From Kiritimatiellia bacterium (GTDB taxonomy: Bacteria; Verrucomicrobiota; Kiritimatiellia; RFP12; UBA1067), in assembly GCA_017427485.1 (NCBI GenBank), contig JAFRSR010000147.1:1-47453 (forward strand): a DNA stretch of 47,453 bases, given 5' to 3'. Within the stretch, counting starts at the first letter, position 1; the number at the start of each line of letters is the position of its first letter. Under the pieces are notes generated by a model. The model worked only from the letters and a program-made list of their open reading frames with translations. It made no database searches and was not told the origin of the DNA. Positions 1-8,009 of the stretch are shown here, piece by piece. A program made the translations under genes and the position numbers.

Positions 1-591
1 GAGGTACGCGGCGGCGTCCGCGAAGAACGCGTCGGACTTCGCCTGGTCCGCGCCCATGTCGCCGCCGCGGTCCGGCACGCCGCCCTCGCTCGCGACGATC
101 GCGGCGATGACGTCGGCGACGTCGGCCTCGGACGTGGACTTCGGCGTGACGATGCCGTCGCCGTTGAGCGGCTGGGCGTTGAACACGTCCGTCGTGCCCG
201 TCACGTCCGCGAGCGTGATCTCGGCGGCGTCCGCCTTGCCCGCGCGCACGAGGATGTTCTTGAACGACGCAAGGAGCGCCTTGCCCTCGTCCGTCGAGTC
301 GTCAAGGTCGGAGAGCGCGATCGAATCCTTGCCGGCGAAGAGGAAGTCGAGGTTCTTGAAGCGCGCGCGCATCCACTCGACGGCCGCGCGCACCTCGGGC
401 ACGCGGATGCGGCCGTCGCCGTCGGCGTCCAGCATCTTCAACGTCTCGGCGTCGAAACGGAGGCCGTCCGTCGACGCGGCGAGCACGGTCCACAGCTTCT
501 GGTCAAGGTCCTTCAGCGCCACAAGGTCCTCGCCGTTCTCGAGCTTGACCTGCACGCAGCGTGCGGACTTGAAGAATTTCCAATTGTGCAT
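1..591 (-). CDS. EF-hand-containing protein, N-terminal part (runs off window)
   Basis: The first 197 codons of a minus-strand gene; the 3' end lies outside the window. The start is ATG at 591, preceded by AAGGAG with six bases of spacing. An EF-hand-type calcium-binding loop (D-A-D-G-D-G-R-I-R-V-P-E, residues 55-66) is visible, and a second EF-like stretch (N-G-D-G-I-V-T-P) lies about 95 residues later. There is no signal peptide, so the protein is probably cytoplasmic. Function is not assigned: the calcium-loop identity follows from the motif, and the rest is a hypothetical protein. It has its own promoter at 635-663 and is separate from the GH2 gene that ends just upstream. Confidence 0.75.
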   Translation of the reverse strand, partial: MHNWKFFKSARCVQVKLENGEDLVALKDLDQKLWTVLAASTDGLRFDAETLKMLDADGDGRIRVPEVRAAVEWMRARFKNLDFLFAGKDSIALSDLDDSTDEGKALLASFKNILVRAGKADAAEITLADVTGTTDVFNAQPLNGDGIVTPKSTSEADVADVIAAIVASEGGVPDRGGDMGADQAKSDAFFADAAAYL

Positions 592-634
592 TTTCTGCTC
601 CTTGTCGATGTTGCTGATGTGGAAAGAGGTTGCT

Positions 635-663
635 ATTGTACCACAGGGCGGGACGGGACACAA
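635..663 (-). promoter_or_regulatory. Promoter of the EF-hand gene
   Basis: On the minus strand an extended -10, TGGTACAAT (635-643), is preceded by TTGTGT (658-663) with a 17-base spacer. It is the only such site in the 76-base gap before the gene. Transcription would start near 628. Confidence 0.55.
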
Positions 664-667
664 GCCG

Positions 668-3421
668 TCAGAACGAAACAGTCGGGTCGAGCGGGTAGCG
701 GCCGAACGACGCGCCGTACACGGCAAGGCCGCCCTTCTCCGTCTCGAGGCGGATCGTCAGCTTGCCGTCCTTCGCCTTCGCGAGGACGTCGGCGGGCAGG
801 GGCGCCTCCACGAGCCAGCCGTAGCTGCCCGCCTCGTGCAGCGTGCCGTCGCGCGGCTGCGCGTGCCACGAGAGGATGCCGCGGTGGTCAGCCGGGTCGT
901 CCGGCAGCTCGACCGTCTTCACGAGCGCGCCGTTCGCGAACACCTTGAGCGTGGACGGCCACTTCTCGGCCGAGGTCATCGGGTAGGAGTTCGGGTTCTT
1001 CGAGCGGCTCGCGAACCCGCCGCCGAGCATGCAGTCGAGGTCGCGCACGCCCTTGTCGGCGTCCTTGGAGTCCTTCGAGTTGAGACGCTTCGCGCCCACC
1101 TCCGCGCGGAACGTGGCCTTCTTCGTCCCGGCCGGCACCGTGAACGCGTACTCGAAGAAGCCCTTGCCCGCGCCGCAGGCCTTGAGGCCCTTCAGCACGT
1201 TCCACTGCTTCTGCGACCACTGCTGCTTCGAGAAGCCCGCCGCCGGCACGGAGACCGTGTTCGCCTTCGCCGCGCCGCGCGTGACGAAGCACGCGAAGTT
1301 GCGCGCGAGGGTCTCGGGGCCGTCCAGCAGCGAGACGCACACCACGCCGCACGCCGTCTCGGCCGGAAGCTTCACGGGCACCTTGGCGAGGCTCCCGTTC
1401 TGCCACGGGGCGGCGGTGAACGCAATGCCCGTGGCCAGCGGACGCTCCACGAGGCGCCCCTCGGCGTTCCAGTAGCGGAGCGCGGCGGAGAGCGTGAGCG
1501 GACGGCCGGCGTAGGCGTCCGTCGTGAGCGACACGTCCACGGGCACCCACCACGTCTCGCCCGCCTTGAACGTGCGGCAGAGCTCGGTGTCGAGCGGCAG
1601 GTAGGCATCGGCGTGCCAGTCAGCGAGCGAGGTGCCGGGGAAGAGCTCCTCGACGCCGGTCTCCTTCCACGTGCGGTCGAACCGCACGTAGCCGTTCCAC
1701 TCGTTGATCACGTCGTGGTGCTCGGTGTAGAGCCAGCCGCCGCACTGCAGATGACGGCGGAACGCGTTCATCATCATGTGGTAGTCCCACGACCAGTCGC
1801 AGTCGCCCGTGGAGCCCTTGTAGCCCCACACGTTGCCGCACTCGCTGTTGAGCATCGGCTCGCCGCCCTGCACGAAGCCGCCGATGTAGCGGTGCGTGGA
1901 GCCGGGGAAGGACTTCTTGCACTCGGTCGCGACGCGCTCCTCCCACTTCCAGCCGGGCAGGTAGCCGTGCCAGGTGTTGAGGTCGGTCACCACGTGGTCG
2001 CCGTTGCACTCGGAGTTGTCCTCCACGAGACGCGTGGGGTCGAGCTCCTTCGCCTTCTCGTAGGCGCGCGCGACCGCGCGGCGCGTCCACGGCGCATAGC
2101 GCGCGTGGCGGTCCTTGCCCCAGTTGCCGCCGTCGGAGAAGAGTCCCCACGTCTCGTTGAAGAGAACCCACGAGAAGATCGACGGGTGGTTGTAGTCGCG
2201 GCGCATCATGTCCTCGAAGCAGAACCAGTGCTCGCGGAACATCGCCTCGGAGGCCGGCCCCCACGCGCACGGCACGTCCGCCATGATCAGGAGGCCGAGC
2301 TTGTCCGCCCAGTAGAGCTTGCGCGGCACCTCCACCTTGATGTGCACGCGGTTGCCGGAGAGCGCGAGCTTCTTGGAGATGAGGATCTCGTTCTTCATGA
2401 ACTCGTCGGAGGGGAACGTGTACCACCCATCCGGATGGTAGGACTGGTCGAGCGTGAGCTGGAGGTAGATCGGCTTGTTGTTGAGCGTCACGTACGGGTA
2501 GTCCGTGCCGGGCAGCTTGCCCACGCCCACCTTGCGCATGCCGAAGTAGGTGTTCACGGCGTCCGTCACGCCCTCGCCGAGGAGGACGCAGCGCACCTCG
2601 TAGAGGTAGGGGTCGTCGAGGTCCCAAAGGCGGATCGCCTCGAACGGGATGTCGACCAGCGCCTTCGACTGGCCGGGCGCGAACGCCGCAACGGCCGGTT
2701 CGGCGCGGTCGGCCGCCTTGAAGACGAACTGCACCGCGAGCGGCTTCTTCGCGGGCGCGCCGAGCGTCACCTCGGCGGTCACGTGGCCCGTGTCGATGTC
2801 GGGCGTGAAGTGGACCGTATCGAGGTACGTCTCGCCGCGGGCCTCGAGGTAGACGGTCTGCCAGATGCCGCGCGCGTTGCCGTAGCCCTGCTTGCCGTAG
2901 AGACGCCAGTCGTGGCGCGCGACCTCGGCGGGGACGTCCCACACGCGCAGCGTGAGCTTCTGCGCCTCGCCCCACTTGACGAGCGGCGTGAGCTCGAACT
3001 CGAACGGCGTGTAGCCGCCGGAATGCTCGCCGAGCTTCGTGTTGCCGAACCAGCAGGACGTGTCGTGGTCGCTCGCGCCCACGACGAGGAACACGCGCTT
3101 CCCCTTCCACGCGGCGGGCACCGTGACGTCGCGGCGGTACCAGCCGACGTCCGCCTCGTCCTTCACGCCGGACGCGGGCGAGCCCCAGCCGAACGGCACG
3201 AGGATGCGCTGCGGGAATTTCGCGTCAGCGGCGGCAAACCACTTGTCCTTCACGCCGACGTCCGCCTTGTCGGACGCGAACCGCCAGCTGCCGTTCAGGT
3301 TCTGCCACTCGGCGCGCTGCCAGTCGGGCCGCGGATGTTCCGGAAGCGGAATCTTCTCCGCAGCGGATGCGCACGCAGCGGCCAACACCGCCACCGCGCA
3401 AATGCTCGTTCTCATTTTCAT
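668..3421 (-). CDS. GH2-family glycoside hydrolase (beta-galactosidase/beta-glucuronidase type), exported
   Basis: 917 residues from ATG at 3421, chosen because GGAG lies six bases upstream; an in-frame ATG four codons earlier (3433) has no good ribosome site. An N-terminal signal peptide ends near Ala-Ser-Ala-Ala. The order is a sugar-binding jelly-roll domain (W-Y-R-R-D-V motif), an immunoglobulin-like domain and a TIM barrel. The GH2 acid/base signature reads F-N-E-T-W with Glu423; the nucleophile signature reads N-S-E-C-G-N with Glu527. A C-terminal extension of about 200 residues looks like further beta-sandwich. The gene follows the FAD oxidoreductase after three bases, so the two are probably co-transcribed. 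Exact substrate (galactoside, glucuronide or mannoside) cannot be told from sequence. Confidence 0.88.
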   Translation of the reverse strand: MKMRTSICAVAVLAAACASAAEKIPLPEHPRPDWQRAEWQNLNGSWRFASDKADVGVKDKWFAAADAKFPQRILVPFGWGSPASGVKDEADVGWYRRDVTVPAAWKGKRVFLVVGASDHDTSCWFGNTKLGEHSGGYTPFEFELTPLVKWGEAQKLTLRVWDVPAEVARHDWRLYGKQGYGNARGIWQTVYLEARGETYLDTVHFTPDIDTGHVTAEVTLGAPAKKPLAVQFVFKAADRAEPAVAAFAPGQSKALVDIPFEAIRLWDLDDPYLYEVRCVLLGEGVTDAVNTYFGMRKVGVGKLPGTDYPYVTLNNKPIYLQLTLDQSYHPDGWYTFPSDEFMKNEILISKKLALSGNRVHIKVEVPRKLYWADKLGLLIMADVPCAWGPASEAMFREHWFCFEDMMRRDYNHPSIFSWVLFNETWGLFSDGGNWGKDRHARYAPWTRRAVARAYEKAKELDPTRLVEDNSECNGDHVVTDLNTWHGYLPGWKWEERVATECKKSFPGSTHRYIGGFVQGGEPMLNSECGNVWGYKGSTGDCDWSWDYHMMMNAFRRHLQCGGWLYTEHHDVINEWNGYVRFDRTWKETGVEELFPGTSLADWHADAYLPLDTELCRTFKAGETWWVPVDVSLTTDAYAGRPLTLSAALRYWNAEGRLVERPLATGIAFTAAPWQNGSLAKVPVKLPAETACGVVCVSLLDGPETLARNFACFVTRGAAKANTVSVPAAGFSKQQWSQKQWNVLKGLKACGAGKGFFEYAFTVPAGTKKATFRAEVGAKRLNSKDSKDADKGVRDLDCMLGGGFASRSKNPNSYPMTSAEKWPSTLKVFANGALVKTVELPDDPADHRGILSWHAQPRDGTLHEAGSYGWLVEAPLPADVLAKAKDGKLTIRLETEKGGLAVYGASFGRYPLDPTVSF

Positions 3422-3436
3422 CGTGTTCTCCATTTC

Positions 3437-5425
3437 TTAAGCCAAATCGAAGGCGAAGATGTGCGCGACCGCACTGTCATACGTGTTGTTGAGGCGCTCG
3501 CTCCCCCATGTCGAGAGCGGCATGAGCCGCACGGCCACCACGTCACGGTCGATCGCGCCGCGCACGAGGCGCTGGTGGTTCGAGTCGGTCTCGTACACCG
3601 TGCGCCACGCGCCGCCGGAAGTCTCCTGCACCTCCACGCGGAAGCTCTTGAGCACGGTGCGCGGGAACGTGAACGAGGTGTTCGAGTAGCCGCGCGCGCG
3701 GAAAAGCGGCATCGGGATCGTCAGGAGGTCGGGATGGCCGTCGATCTGCTCGCGGTCGAGGTCGGAGTCCACCACGAGGCGGAACGAATGCACGCGCGTC
3801 CGCTTCGGGAACGTGTAGATGACGGCCTTGTTCGTCTTGCCGAAGTAGCCGTTGTCGCGTCCCCAGATGCGGCGGTCGATGCCGTTCTGCAAATCGGAGG
3901 GGTCGCCGTAGTCCGCGGTGAGCGTGGCCTGGCGCGTGAGCGCGGGCATCTCGCGGCGGAAGCCGGGGAGGAAGCAGTCGTCCTCCATCAGCTGGCGCTG
4001 GAGTTCCTTGAGGAGCGCCTTGTCGGCGTAGACGCCGCGCGGCGGCACACCGTGCTTCACGGCGAGCGCGGCGGCGGTGCCGCACGCCTGGCCCATCACG
4101 CCGATCGTGCCCATCACGCGCGCGGAGGCGAACGCGATGTGCGAGGCGGAGATGTTGCGGCCCGCGAACATGAGGTTCGCCACGTTCTTCGAGTAGAGGC
4201 AGCGGTACGGGATCGCGTAGGGCTCGGAGAGACGGCGCTTCTGGAGGTGCGCGCCCGGCTTGCCCTGGATGTAGAAGCCGCCGGGGAGGTGGTTGTCGAT
4301 CTGCCAGCCGCCGTAGGCCACCGTGTCCTCGAAACGCTTGCCGCCCGCCTCGACGTCCTGCTGGCGGAGGATGTAGTCGCCCACGTAGCGGCGGCTCTCG
4401 CGCTTGCCGGGCAGGAAGCCGAGCCACTCGAGCTCCCAGTTGTCCGCGCCGTGGTCGCCGTGGTTCTTCATGTGGTCCCACACGCCGAAGGCGATCTTCA
4501 GGAGGTCGTCGCGGAGCGTCTCGGTGTCGGCGATGGAGTCCACCTCGCCGCCGATCTCGATCCAGTAGAAGTTGGTGTTGGGCTTGACGAGGCACTCGTG
4601 CGGCTTGTTGTGCATGGACTCGTCGGTCGGGAACGAGTACGCCCACGCCGGCGGCTTGAACTCGACCTTGTGGTCGGTCTCGCGCGCCTGGATGAGGAGG
4701 CTCATGCCCATCGTGCGGCGGTCCTCGGTCTCAATGCCGAACTCCTCGCCGAACGCGGCCTTCGCCTCGCGTCCCACGCGGTACTCGGCGCCCGTGAGCG
4801 GGGCGAGGATCGAGTCGCCCGAGCAGTCCGCGAAGATCTTCGCGCGCACGACCTGTCGCTTGTAGGTGGTGAGCTGGAAGCCCTCCACGCTCGCGATGCG
4901 GTTGCCGTCCATCTTCACCGAATGGCAGGCGCAGTTGAGGATCAGCTCGAGGTTCGGCTGGAAGCGCGCCTTCTCGTAGAGCACGGAGTCCCAGATCGAC
5001 CAGTTCCGCGACGGGTTGCAGTGCATGTTGTCGAGGGCGATCTCCTCCATGATGCCCGTCTCCTGGAGGTTCCTGACGCGCGTGCCCGCGCCGCAGATCC
5101 ACATGCGGATCTCGCTCGACGCGTTGCCGCCGAGCAGGGGACGGTCCTGCATGAGCGCCACCTTCGCGCCGTGCCGCGCGGCGGCGAGCGCGGTGAGGAG
5201 GCCGCCCATGCCGCCGCCCACCACGCAGAGGTCCACGTCGCGCTCCTCCACCGTGAGCGCGCCCGGCTTCACGGGCGCGCCCGGCTTCGCCGGCTCCGCG
5301 TCCTCCTTCACCATCGGACCCAAACCCTCGCGCGCCGCGAGCGGCAGCGCCGCCGCGCCCAGCGCGGAGAGCGACGCCCCGCGCAGGAAATCGCGCCTGT
5401 TGAAACTGACGACCTGGTTTTTCAT
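3437..5425 (-). CDS. Tat-exported FAD-dependent oxidoreductase (FAD_oxidored family) with C-terminal beta domain
   Basis: 662 residues from ATG at 5425. The N-terminus has a twin-arginine signal (R-R-D-F-L-R-G, Arg10-Arg11). The dinucleotide-binding motif G-G-G-M-G-G is at about 70-75, followed by L-L-G-G-N-A-S-S-E, typical of the FAD_oxidored (PF12831) family. The last 150 or so residues resemble a discoidin-like beta-sandwich. Another in-frame ATG at 5434 lies inside the putative -10 box, so 5425 is preferred. Proteins of this type are common next to glycoside hydrolases in gut and soil bacteria, but their substrate is usually unknown; oxidation of a sugar released by the downstream GH2 is inference. 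Confidence 0.85.
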   Translation of the reverse strand: MKNQVVSFNRRDFLRGASLSALGAAALPLAAREGLGPMVKEDAEPAKPGAPVKPGALTVEERDVDLCVVGGGMGGLLTALAAARHGAKVALMQDRPLLGGNASSEIRMWICGAGTRVRNLQETGIMEEIALDNMHCNPSRNWSIWDSVLYEKARFQPNLELILNCACHSVKMDGNRIASVEGFQLTTYKRQVVRAKIFADCSGDSILAPLTGAEYRVGREAKAAFGEEFGIETEDRRTMGMSLLIQARETDHKVEFKPPAWAYSFPTDESMHNKPHECLVKPNTNFYWIEIGGEVDSIADTETLRDDLLKIAFGVWDHMKNHGDHGADNWELEWLGFLPGKRESRRYVGDYILRQQDVEAGGKRFEDTVAYGGWQIDNHLPGGFYIQGKPGAHLQKRRLSEPYAIPYRCLYSKNVANLMFAGRNISASHIAFASARVMGTIGVMGQACGTAAALAVKHGVPPRGVYADKALLKELQRQLMEDDCFLPGFRREMPALTRQATLTADYGDPSDLQNGIDRRIWGRDNGYFGKTNKAVIYTFPKRTRVHSFRLVVDSDLDREQIDGHPDLLTIPMPLFRARGYSNTSFTFPRTVLKSFRVEVQETSGGAWRTVYETDSNHQRLVRGAIDRDVVAVRLMPLSTWGSERLNNTYDSAVAHIFAFDLA

Positions 5426-5432
5426 GCCCCGC

Positions 5433-5441
5433 ATTATACCA
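5433..5441 (-). promoter_or_regulatory. Extended -10 box, possible leaderless start of the FAD oxidoreductase gene
   Basis: TGGTATAAT on the minus strand ends seven bases before the ATG at 5425. Transcription would therefore begin at or next to the start codon. No clear -35 element is visible. Confidence 0.5.
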
Positions 5442-5473
5442 TAACGTCCGCCCCCGTGGAAGTCCGCGCGCGG

Positions 5474-6313
5474 TCAGATGTTGCCGGGGAGGACGCGGTT
5501 GAGGCGACGGCGGGCGACCGCCACGAGACGGTGGATAGCCGCGACGGGCGTGGGGGGCACGTCCAGCAGATGGAAGCGCGGGAAGAATCGCGTCACGTGC
5601 AGGGGGATGTCCGATGAGACGGACGCGAGGAACGACGCGATCGCGTCGATGTCGCCGTCCGTGTCGTTCCGCCCCGGCACGACAAGCGTCGTCGCCTCCA
5701 CGTGGCATCCGGCCGCGTGGAGCGTCCGGATCGTGCGGCACACGGCGGCGAATTCGCCACCGACCCAGTCGTAGTAGGCCTGGGACGGACCCTTGAGGTC
5801 GATGTTCGCCGCGTCGACCAGCGGCGCCAGCTCCTCCACGACCGCCGCCTCGGCGCAGCCGTTCGACACGAGCACGTTGAGCATCCCGCGCGCATGGACC
5901 TCGCGCGCGCAGTCGCGCACGAACTCCCACCCGACGAGCGGCTCGTTGTACGTGTAGGCGAGGCCGAGGTTGCCCCGTTCGCGCCGCACCCGCAGCGCCA
6001 GGTCGGCGAGCTCGGACGGCGTCGCGCACTGATACGCCACGCCGTCCGCGCCCCGCTGCGAGATCCCGTCGTTCTGGCAGAACGGACACCGCAGGTTGCA
6101 GCCGTAGCTGCCGACGGACAGCACGTTCTCGCCGGAATGGAAGAACGCGATCGGCTTCTTCTCGATCGGGTCGAGCGCGAGCGACGTGACATGGCCGTAG
6201 TTCGCCGCGACGACGCGTCCCCCTTCCGCCCGGCGCGCGCGGCAGAAGCCGAGCGCGCCGTCGGCGAGGCGACAGTGGCGCGGACACGCGCCGCAAACGG
6301 ATTCTGCGTTCAT
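5474..6313 (-). CDS. amrS: AmmeMemoRadiSam-type radical SAM enzyme
   Basis: 279 residues from ATG at 6313; the ATG overlaps the stop of the upstream dipeptidase gene (ATGA), which implies translational coupling. The N-terminus has Cys7, Cys10, Cys14 and Cys24 in the arrangement seen in this family, followed by the radical SAM cluster motif C-N-L-R-C-P-F-C (Cys72, Cys76, Cys79). Members cleave S-adenosylmethionine using a [4Fe-4S] cluster; the physiological substrate is not established. It is shorter than the family norm of roughly 330 or more residues. The usual partners (AMMECR1 and Memo domains) are not in the window. A glycyl-radical-activating enzyme is the main alternative. Confidence 0.8.
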   Translation of the reverse strand: MNAESVCGACPRHCRLADGALGFCRARRAEGGRVVAANYGHVTSLALDPIEKKPIAFFHSGENVLSVGSYGCNLRCPFCQNDGISQRGADGVAYQCATPSELADLALRVRRERGNLGLAYTYNEPLVGWEFVRDCAREVHARGMLNVLVSNGCAEAAVVEELAPLVDAANIDLKGPSQAYYDWVGGEFAAVCRTIRTLHAAGCHVEATTLVVPGRNDTDGDIDAIASFLASVSSDIPLHVTRFFPRFHLLDVPPTPVAAIHRLVAVARRRLNRVLPGNI

Positions 6314-6999
6314 CGCACGGGGAAGTTGAAGTAGGTGTCGGGATACGGTTCGTTCGCGAGCGTGAAGTGCCACCATTCCTCGGCGATCGGCTTGAAGCCG
6401 TGGGCGAGCATGATCTCGCGCAGGAGCATGCGGTTGGCGAACTGCTCCTTCGTGATGTCCTTGTAGTCGGGATGCGACTCGCGTCCGAACCAGTCGAACG
6501 TGCCGCCCATGTCGACCTCCTTGCCGGTCTTCATGTCGAAGAGCGTGAGGTCGACCGTGCTGCCGCGGCTGTGTCCCGAACGCTCCGCGATGTAGCCCTG
6601 CGCGAAGAGGACGGACTTGTCCAGGTTCGGGTAGAACGCGTACTTCATCCGCGTGTCCTTCACGTCCTTCGCCCAGCGCATGAAATGCGACACGGCGCGC
6701 TGCGGACGGTAGGCGTCGTAGATCTTCAGGCGGTACCCGCGCCGGACGCAGTCGTCGCTCGCCGCCTTGAGAGCGGCCGCGGCCTCTTTCGTGATCAGCG
6801 CGCACGGCCGCTCGTAGCCGTCCACGCGCTCCCCGACGAAGTTGTACGTCGAGTAGTAGCGGATTTCCAGAATGGCGTCCGGCACCGCCTCGGCAAGCGA
6901 CACGAAGCCGTGGTCCGTCTCGACCCCCACCTGCATCTCCACGCATCCCGCGAGCGCAAGCGCCAGCGCGGCCGCGATCCCGATCATTCTCTTTTTCAT
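6310..6999 (-). CDS. D-Ala-D-Ala dipeptidase (VanX/DdpX-type) lipoprotein
   Basis: 229 residues from ATG at 6999, overlapping the stop of the DUF2238 gene by ATGA; AAGGA precedes it. The N-terminus is a lipoprotein signal (L-A-L-A-G-C, Cys19). The zinc-site motif S-G-H-S-R-G-S-T-V-D supplies His143 and Asp150, and E-W-W-H supplies Glu208 and His211; the conserved Arg is in Y-R-P (about 98). All catalytic positions of the M15D family appear intact. The enzyme hydrolyses D-alanyl-D-alanine dipeptides. No vanHA-type ligase genes are nearby, so peptidoglycan turnover or dipeptide scavenging is more likely than glycopeptide resistance. Tethering to a periplasmic membrane face fits this. Confidence 0.88.
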   Translation of the reverse strand: MKKRMIGIAAALALALAGCVEMQVGVETDHGFVSLAEAVPDAILEIRYYSTYNFVGERVDGYERPCALITKEAAAALKAASDDCVRRGYRLKIYDAYRPQRAVSHFMRWAKDVKDTRMKYAFYPNLDKSVLFAQGYIAERSGHSRGSTVDLTLFDMKTGKEVDMGGTFDWFGRESHPDYKDITKEQFANRMLLREIMLAHGFKPIAEEWWHFTLANEPYPDTYFNFPVR

Positions 7000-7604
7000 T
7001 GCTTGTTCCTTTCCTTGCGATTCAAAACTATGAACAGCGCTGCCGAGCAGAGCGCGCCGAGCGTGTCGCAGAGGATGTCCTTCTGCGCGTCCCACTCGTC
7101 GCCCTGCGAACCGAGGAACGCCGCGCCCGCCTCGCCGCCGTCGATGGCGGCGTAGAGCCATTCGACGATCTCCCAGACGCCCGCCATCGCCACGGTCGTC
7201 ATCACGGCGAAGAACGCCGACGCCGCCACCGACCGCGCCCATCCCTTGCGCCAGTAGAGCTCCGCCAGCGGAAACGCGAACCACCCGACCATGAAATGCG
7301 CAATGCGGTCGTACGGGTTGCGCGCCAGCCCGAGCGGTTCGGCCAGCCACCGCATCGGGACGTGCTCGAACGTCCAGTGCGCTCCGATGATCTGGAGGAT
7401 GCTCCAGACGAAGAAGCACGCATACGCCACGCCGGAGAACCTGAACTTCCGGAACGTGACGAGCAGGATCGCCACGAGTCCCCACACCCAGAATATCTCC
7501 GTCAGCCACACCGCCCGGCTCGCCGGCGCAATGCCCGACAGCACGGAGGCGACGCCCACCCCCGCCAGCATCGCAATCTCAAGCCTGTATTGCTTAATCC
7601 TCAT
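6996..7604 (-). CDS. DUF2238 (YjdF-like) integral membrane protein
   Basis: 202 residues from ATG at 7604, with AAGGA eight bases upstream. Five or six hydrophobic segments are visible. DUF2238 hallmarks are present: G-A-H in the third segment, Y-D-R-I-A-H-F, W-E-I-V-E-W and the motif G-D-E-W-D-A-Q-K-D near the C-terminus. The family is widespread but has no assigned biochemical role. It is the first gene of an overlapping trio with the dipeptidase and the radical SAM gene. The open frame continues upstream to 7730, but that part would cross the promoter at 7719-7727. Confidence 0.82.
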   Translation of the reverse strand: MRIKQYRLEIAMLAGVGVASVLSGIAPASRAVWLTEIFWVWGLVAILLVTFRKFRFSGVAYACFFVWSILQIIGAHWTFEHVPMRWLAEPLGLARNPYDRIAHFMVGWFAFPLAELYWRKGWARSVAASAFFAVMTTVAMAGVWEIVEWLYAAIDGGEAGAAFLGSQGDEWDAQKDILCDTLGALCSAALFIVLNRKERNKQ

Positions 7605-7654
7605 CACCTGTTTCCTTTTCCGCAAATCCATTCGAGGTACTTGTCTTGCCACGA

Positions 7655-7693
7655 TTATTTGTATTCGACATTCTGGTTCTCGTCTCGCTTCAT
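7655..7693 (-). CDS. Possible 12-codon leader peptide upstream of the DUF2238 operon
   Basis: ATG at 7693 follows AAGGAG with five bases of spacing, a better ribosome site than the one before the DUF2238 start. It encodes M-K-R-D-E-N-Q-N-V-E-Y-K and a TAA stop, entirely inside the predicted 5' leader. A further short frame begins at an ATG within it and ends overlapping the DUF2238 start codon. A regulatory role or simple coupling is possible, but this is a short frame and could be chance. Confidence 0.35.
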   Translation of the reverse strand: MKRDENQNVEYK

Positions 7694-7718
7694 CCTCGCT
7701 CCTTAAGCTCACGGTGAA

Positions 7719-7727
7719 ATTATACCA
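7719..7727 (-). promoter_or_regulatory. Extended -10 box of the DUF2238-dipeptidase-radical SAM operon
   Basis: TGGTATAAT on the minus strand, without a recognisable -35. Transcription from near 7712 gives a leader of about 105 bases containing the short frame at 7655-7693. Confidence 0.5.
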
Positions 7728-7775
7728 CATCCATACTCACGCGGTCGGTCCTTCAATCGGATTTTGCACCTACAC

Positions 7776-7997
7776 TTACACCGGGACGATGGCCTTGACG
7801 CCGGTGGGATTGTCGACGAGCTCAAGGAGATACGCCTTCTGCGAAGGATTGTCGTCGTCCACGAGAAGGCGCGTCGCGACCTTGCGACGGCCGGGATCGA
7901 ACACATGCCCGGCGTCCCCGCATCCGATCCGCCGACCCCACGCGATCATCTTCCGCCCGTTCCGGTCATCGCCAAACAGCTCAACAATGCATTTCAT
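7776..7997 (-). CDS. Small hypothetical protein downstream of the AAA-ATPase
   Basis: 73 residues from ATG at 7997, with AGGAAG overlapping the stop codon of the upstream ATPase gene; an in-frame GTG at 8006 is an alternative. The protein is basic and soluble, without transmembrane segments or a motif I recognise. Its position 12 bases behind the ATPase suggests co-translation. It may be an accessory to the ATPase, but no function can be assigned. Confidence 0.5.
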   Translation of the reverse strand: MKCIVELFGDDRNGRKMIAWGRRIGCGDAGHVFDPGRRKVATRLLVDDDNPSQKAYLLELVDNPTGVKAIVPV

Positions 7998-8009
7998 GCA
8001 GTTCACTTC

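Noticed and set aside
56-5617. Very long plus-strand open frame (1853 codons)
   Set aside because: It lies antisense to the GH2 and FAD oxidoreductase genes, is Arg/Ala/His-rich without any motif, and results from GC-rich codon bias on the other strand.
6310-6999. Vancomycin-resistance locus
   Set aside because: The dipeptidase is VanX-like, but no vanH, vanA-type ligase or vanRS genes are adjacent.
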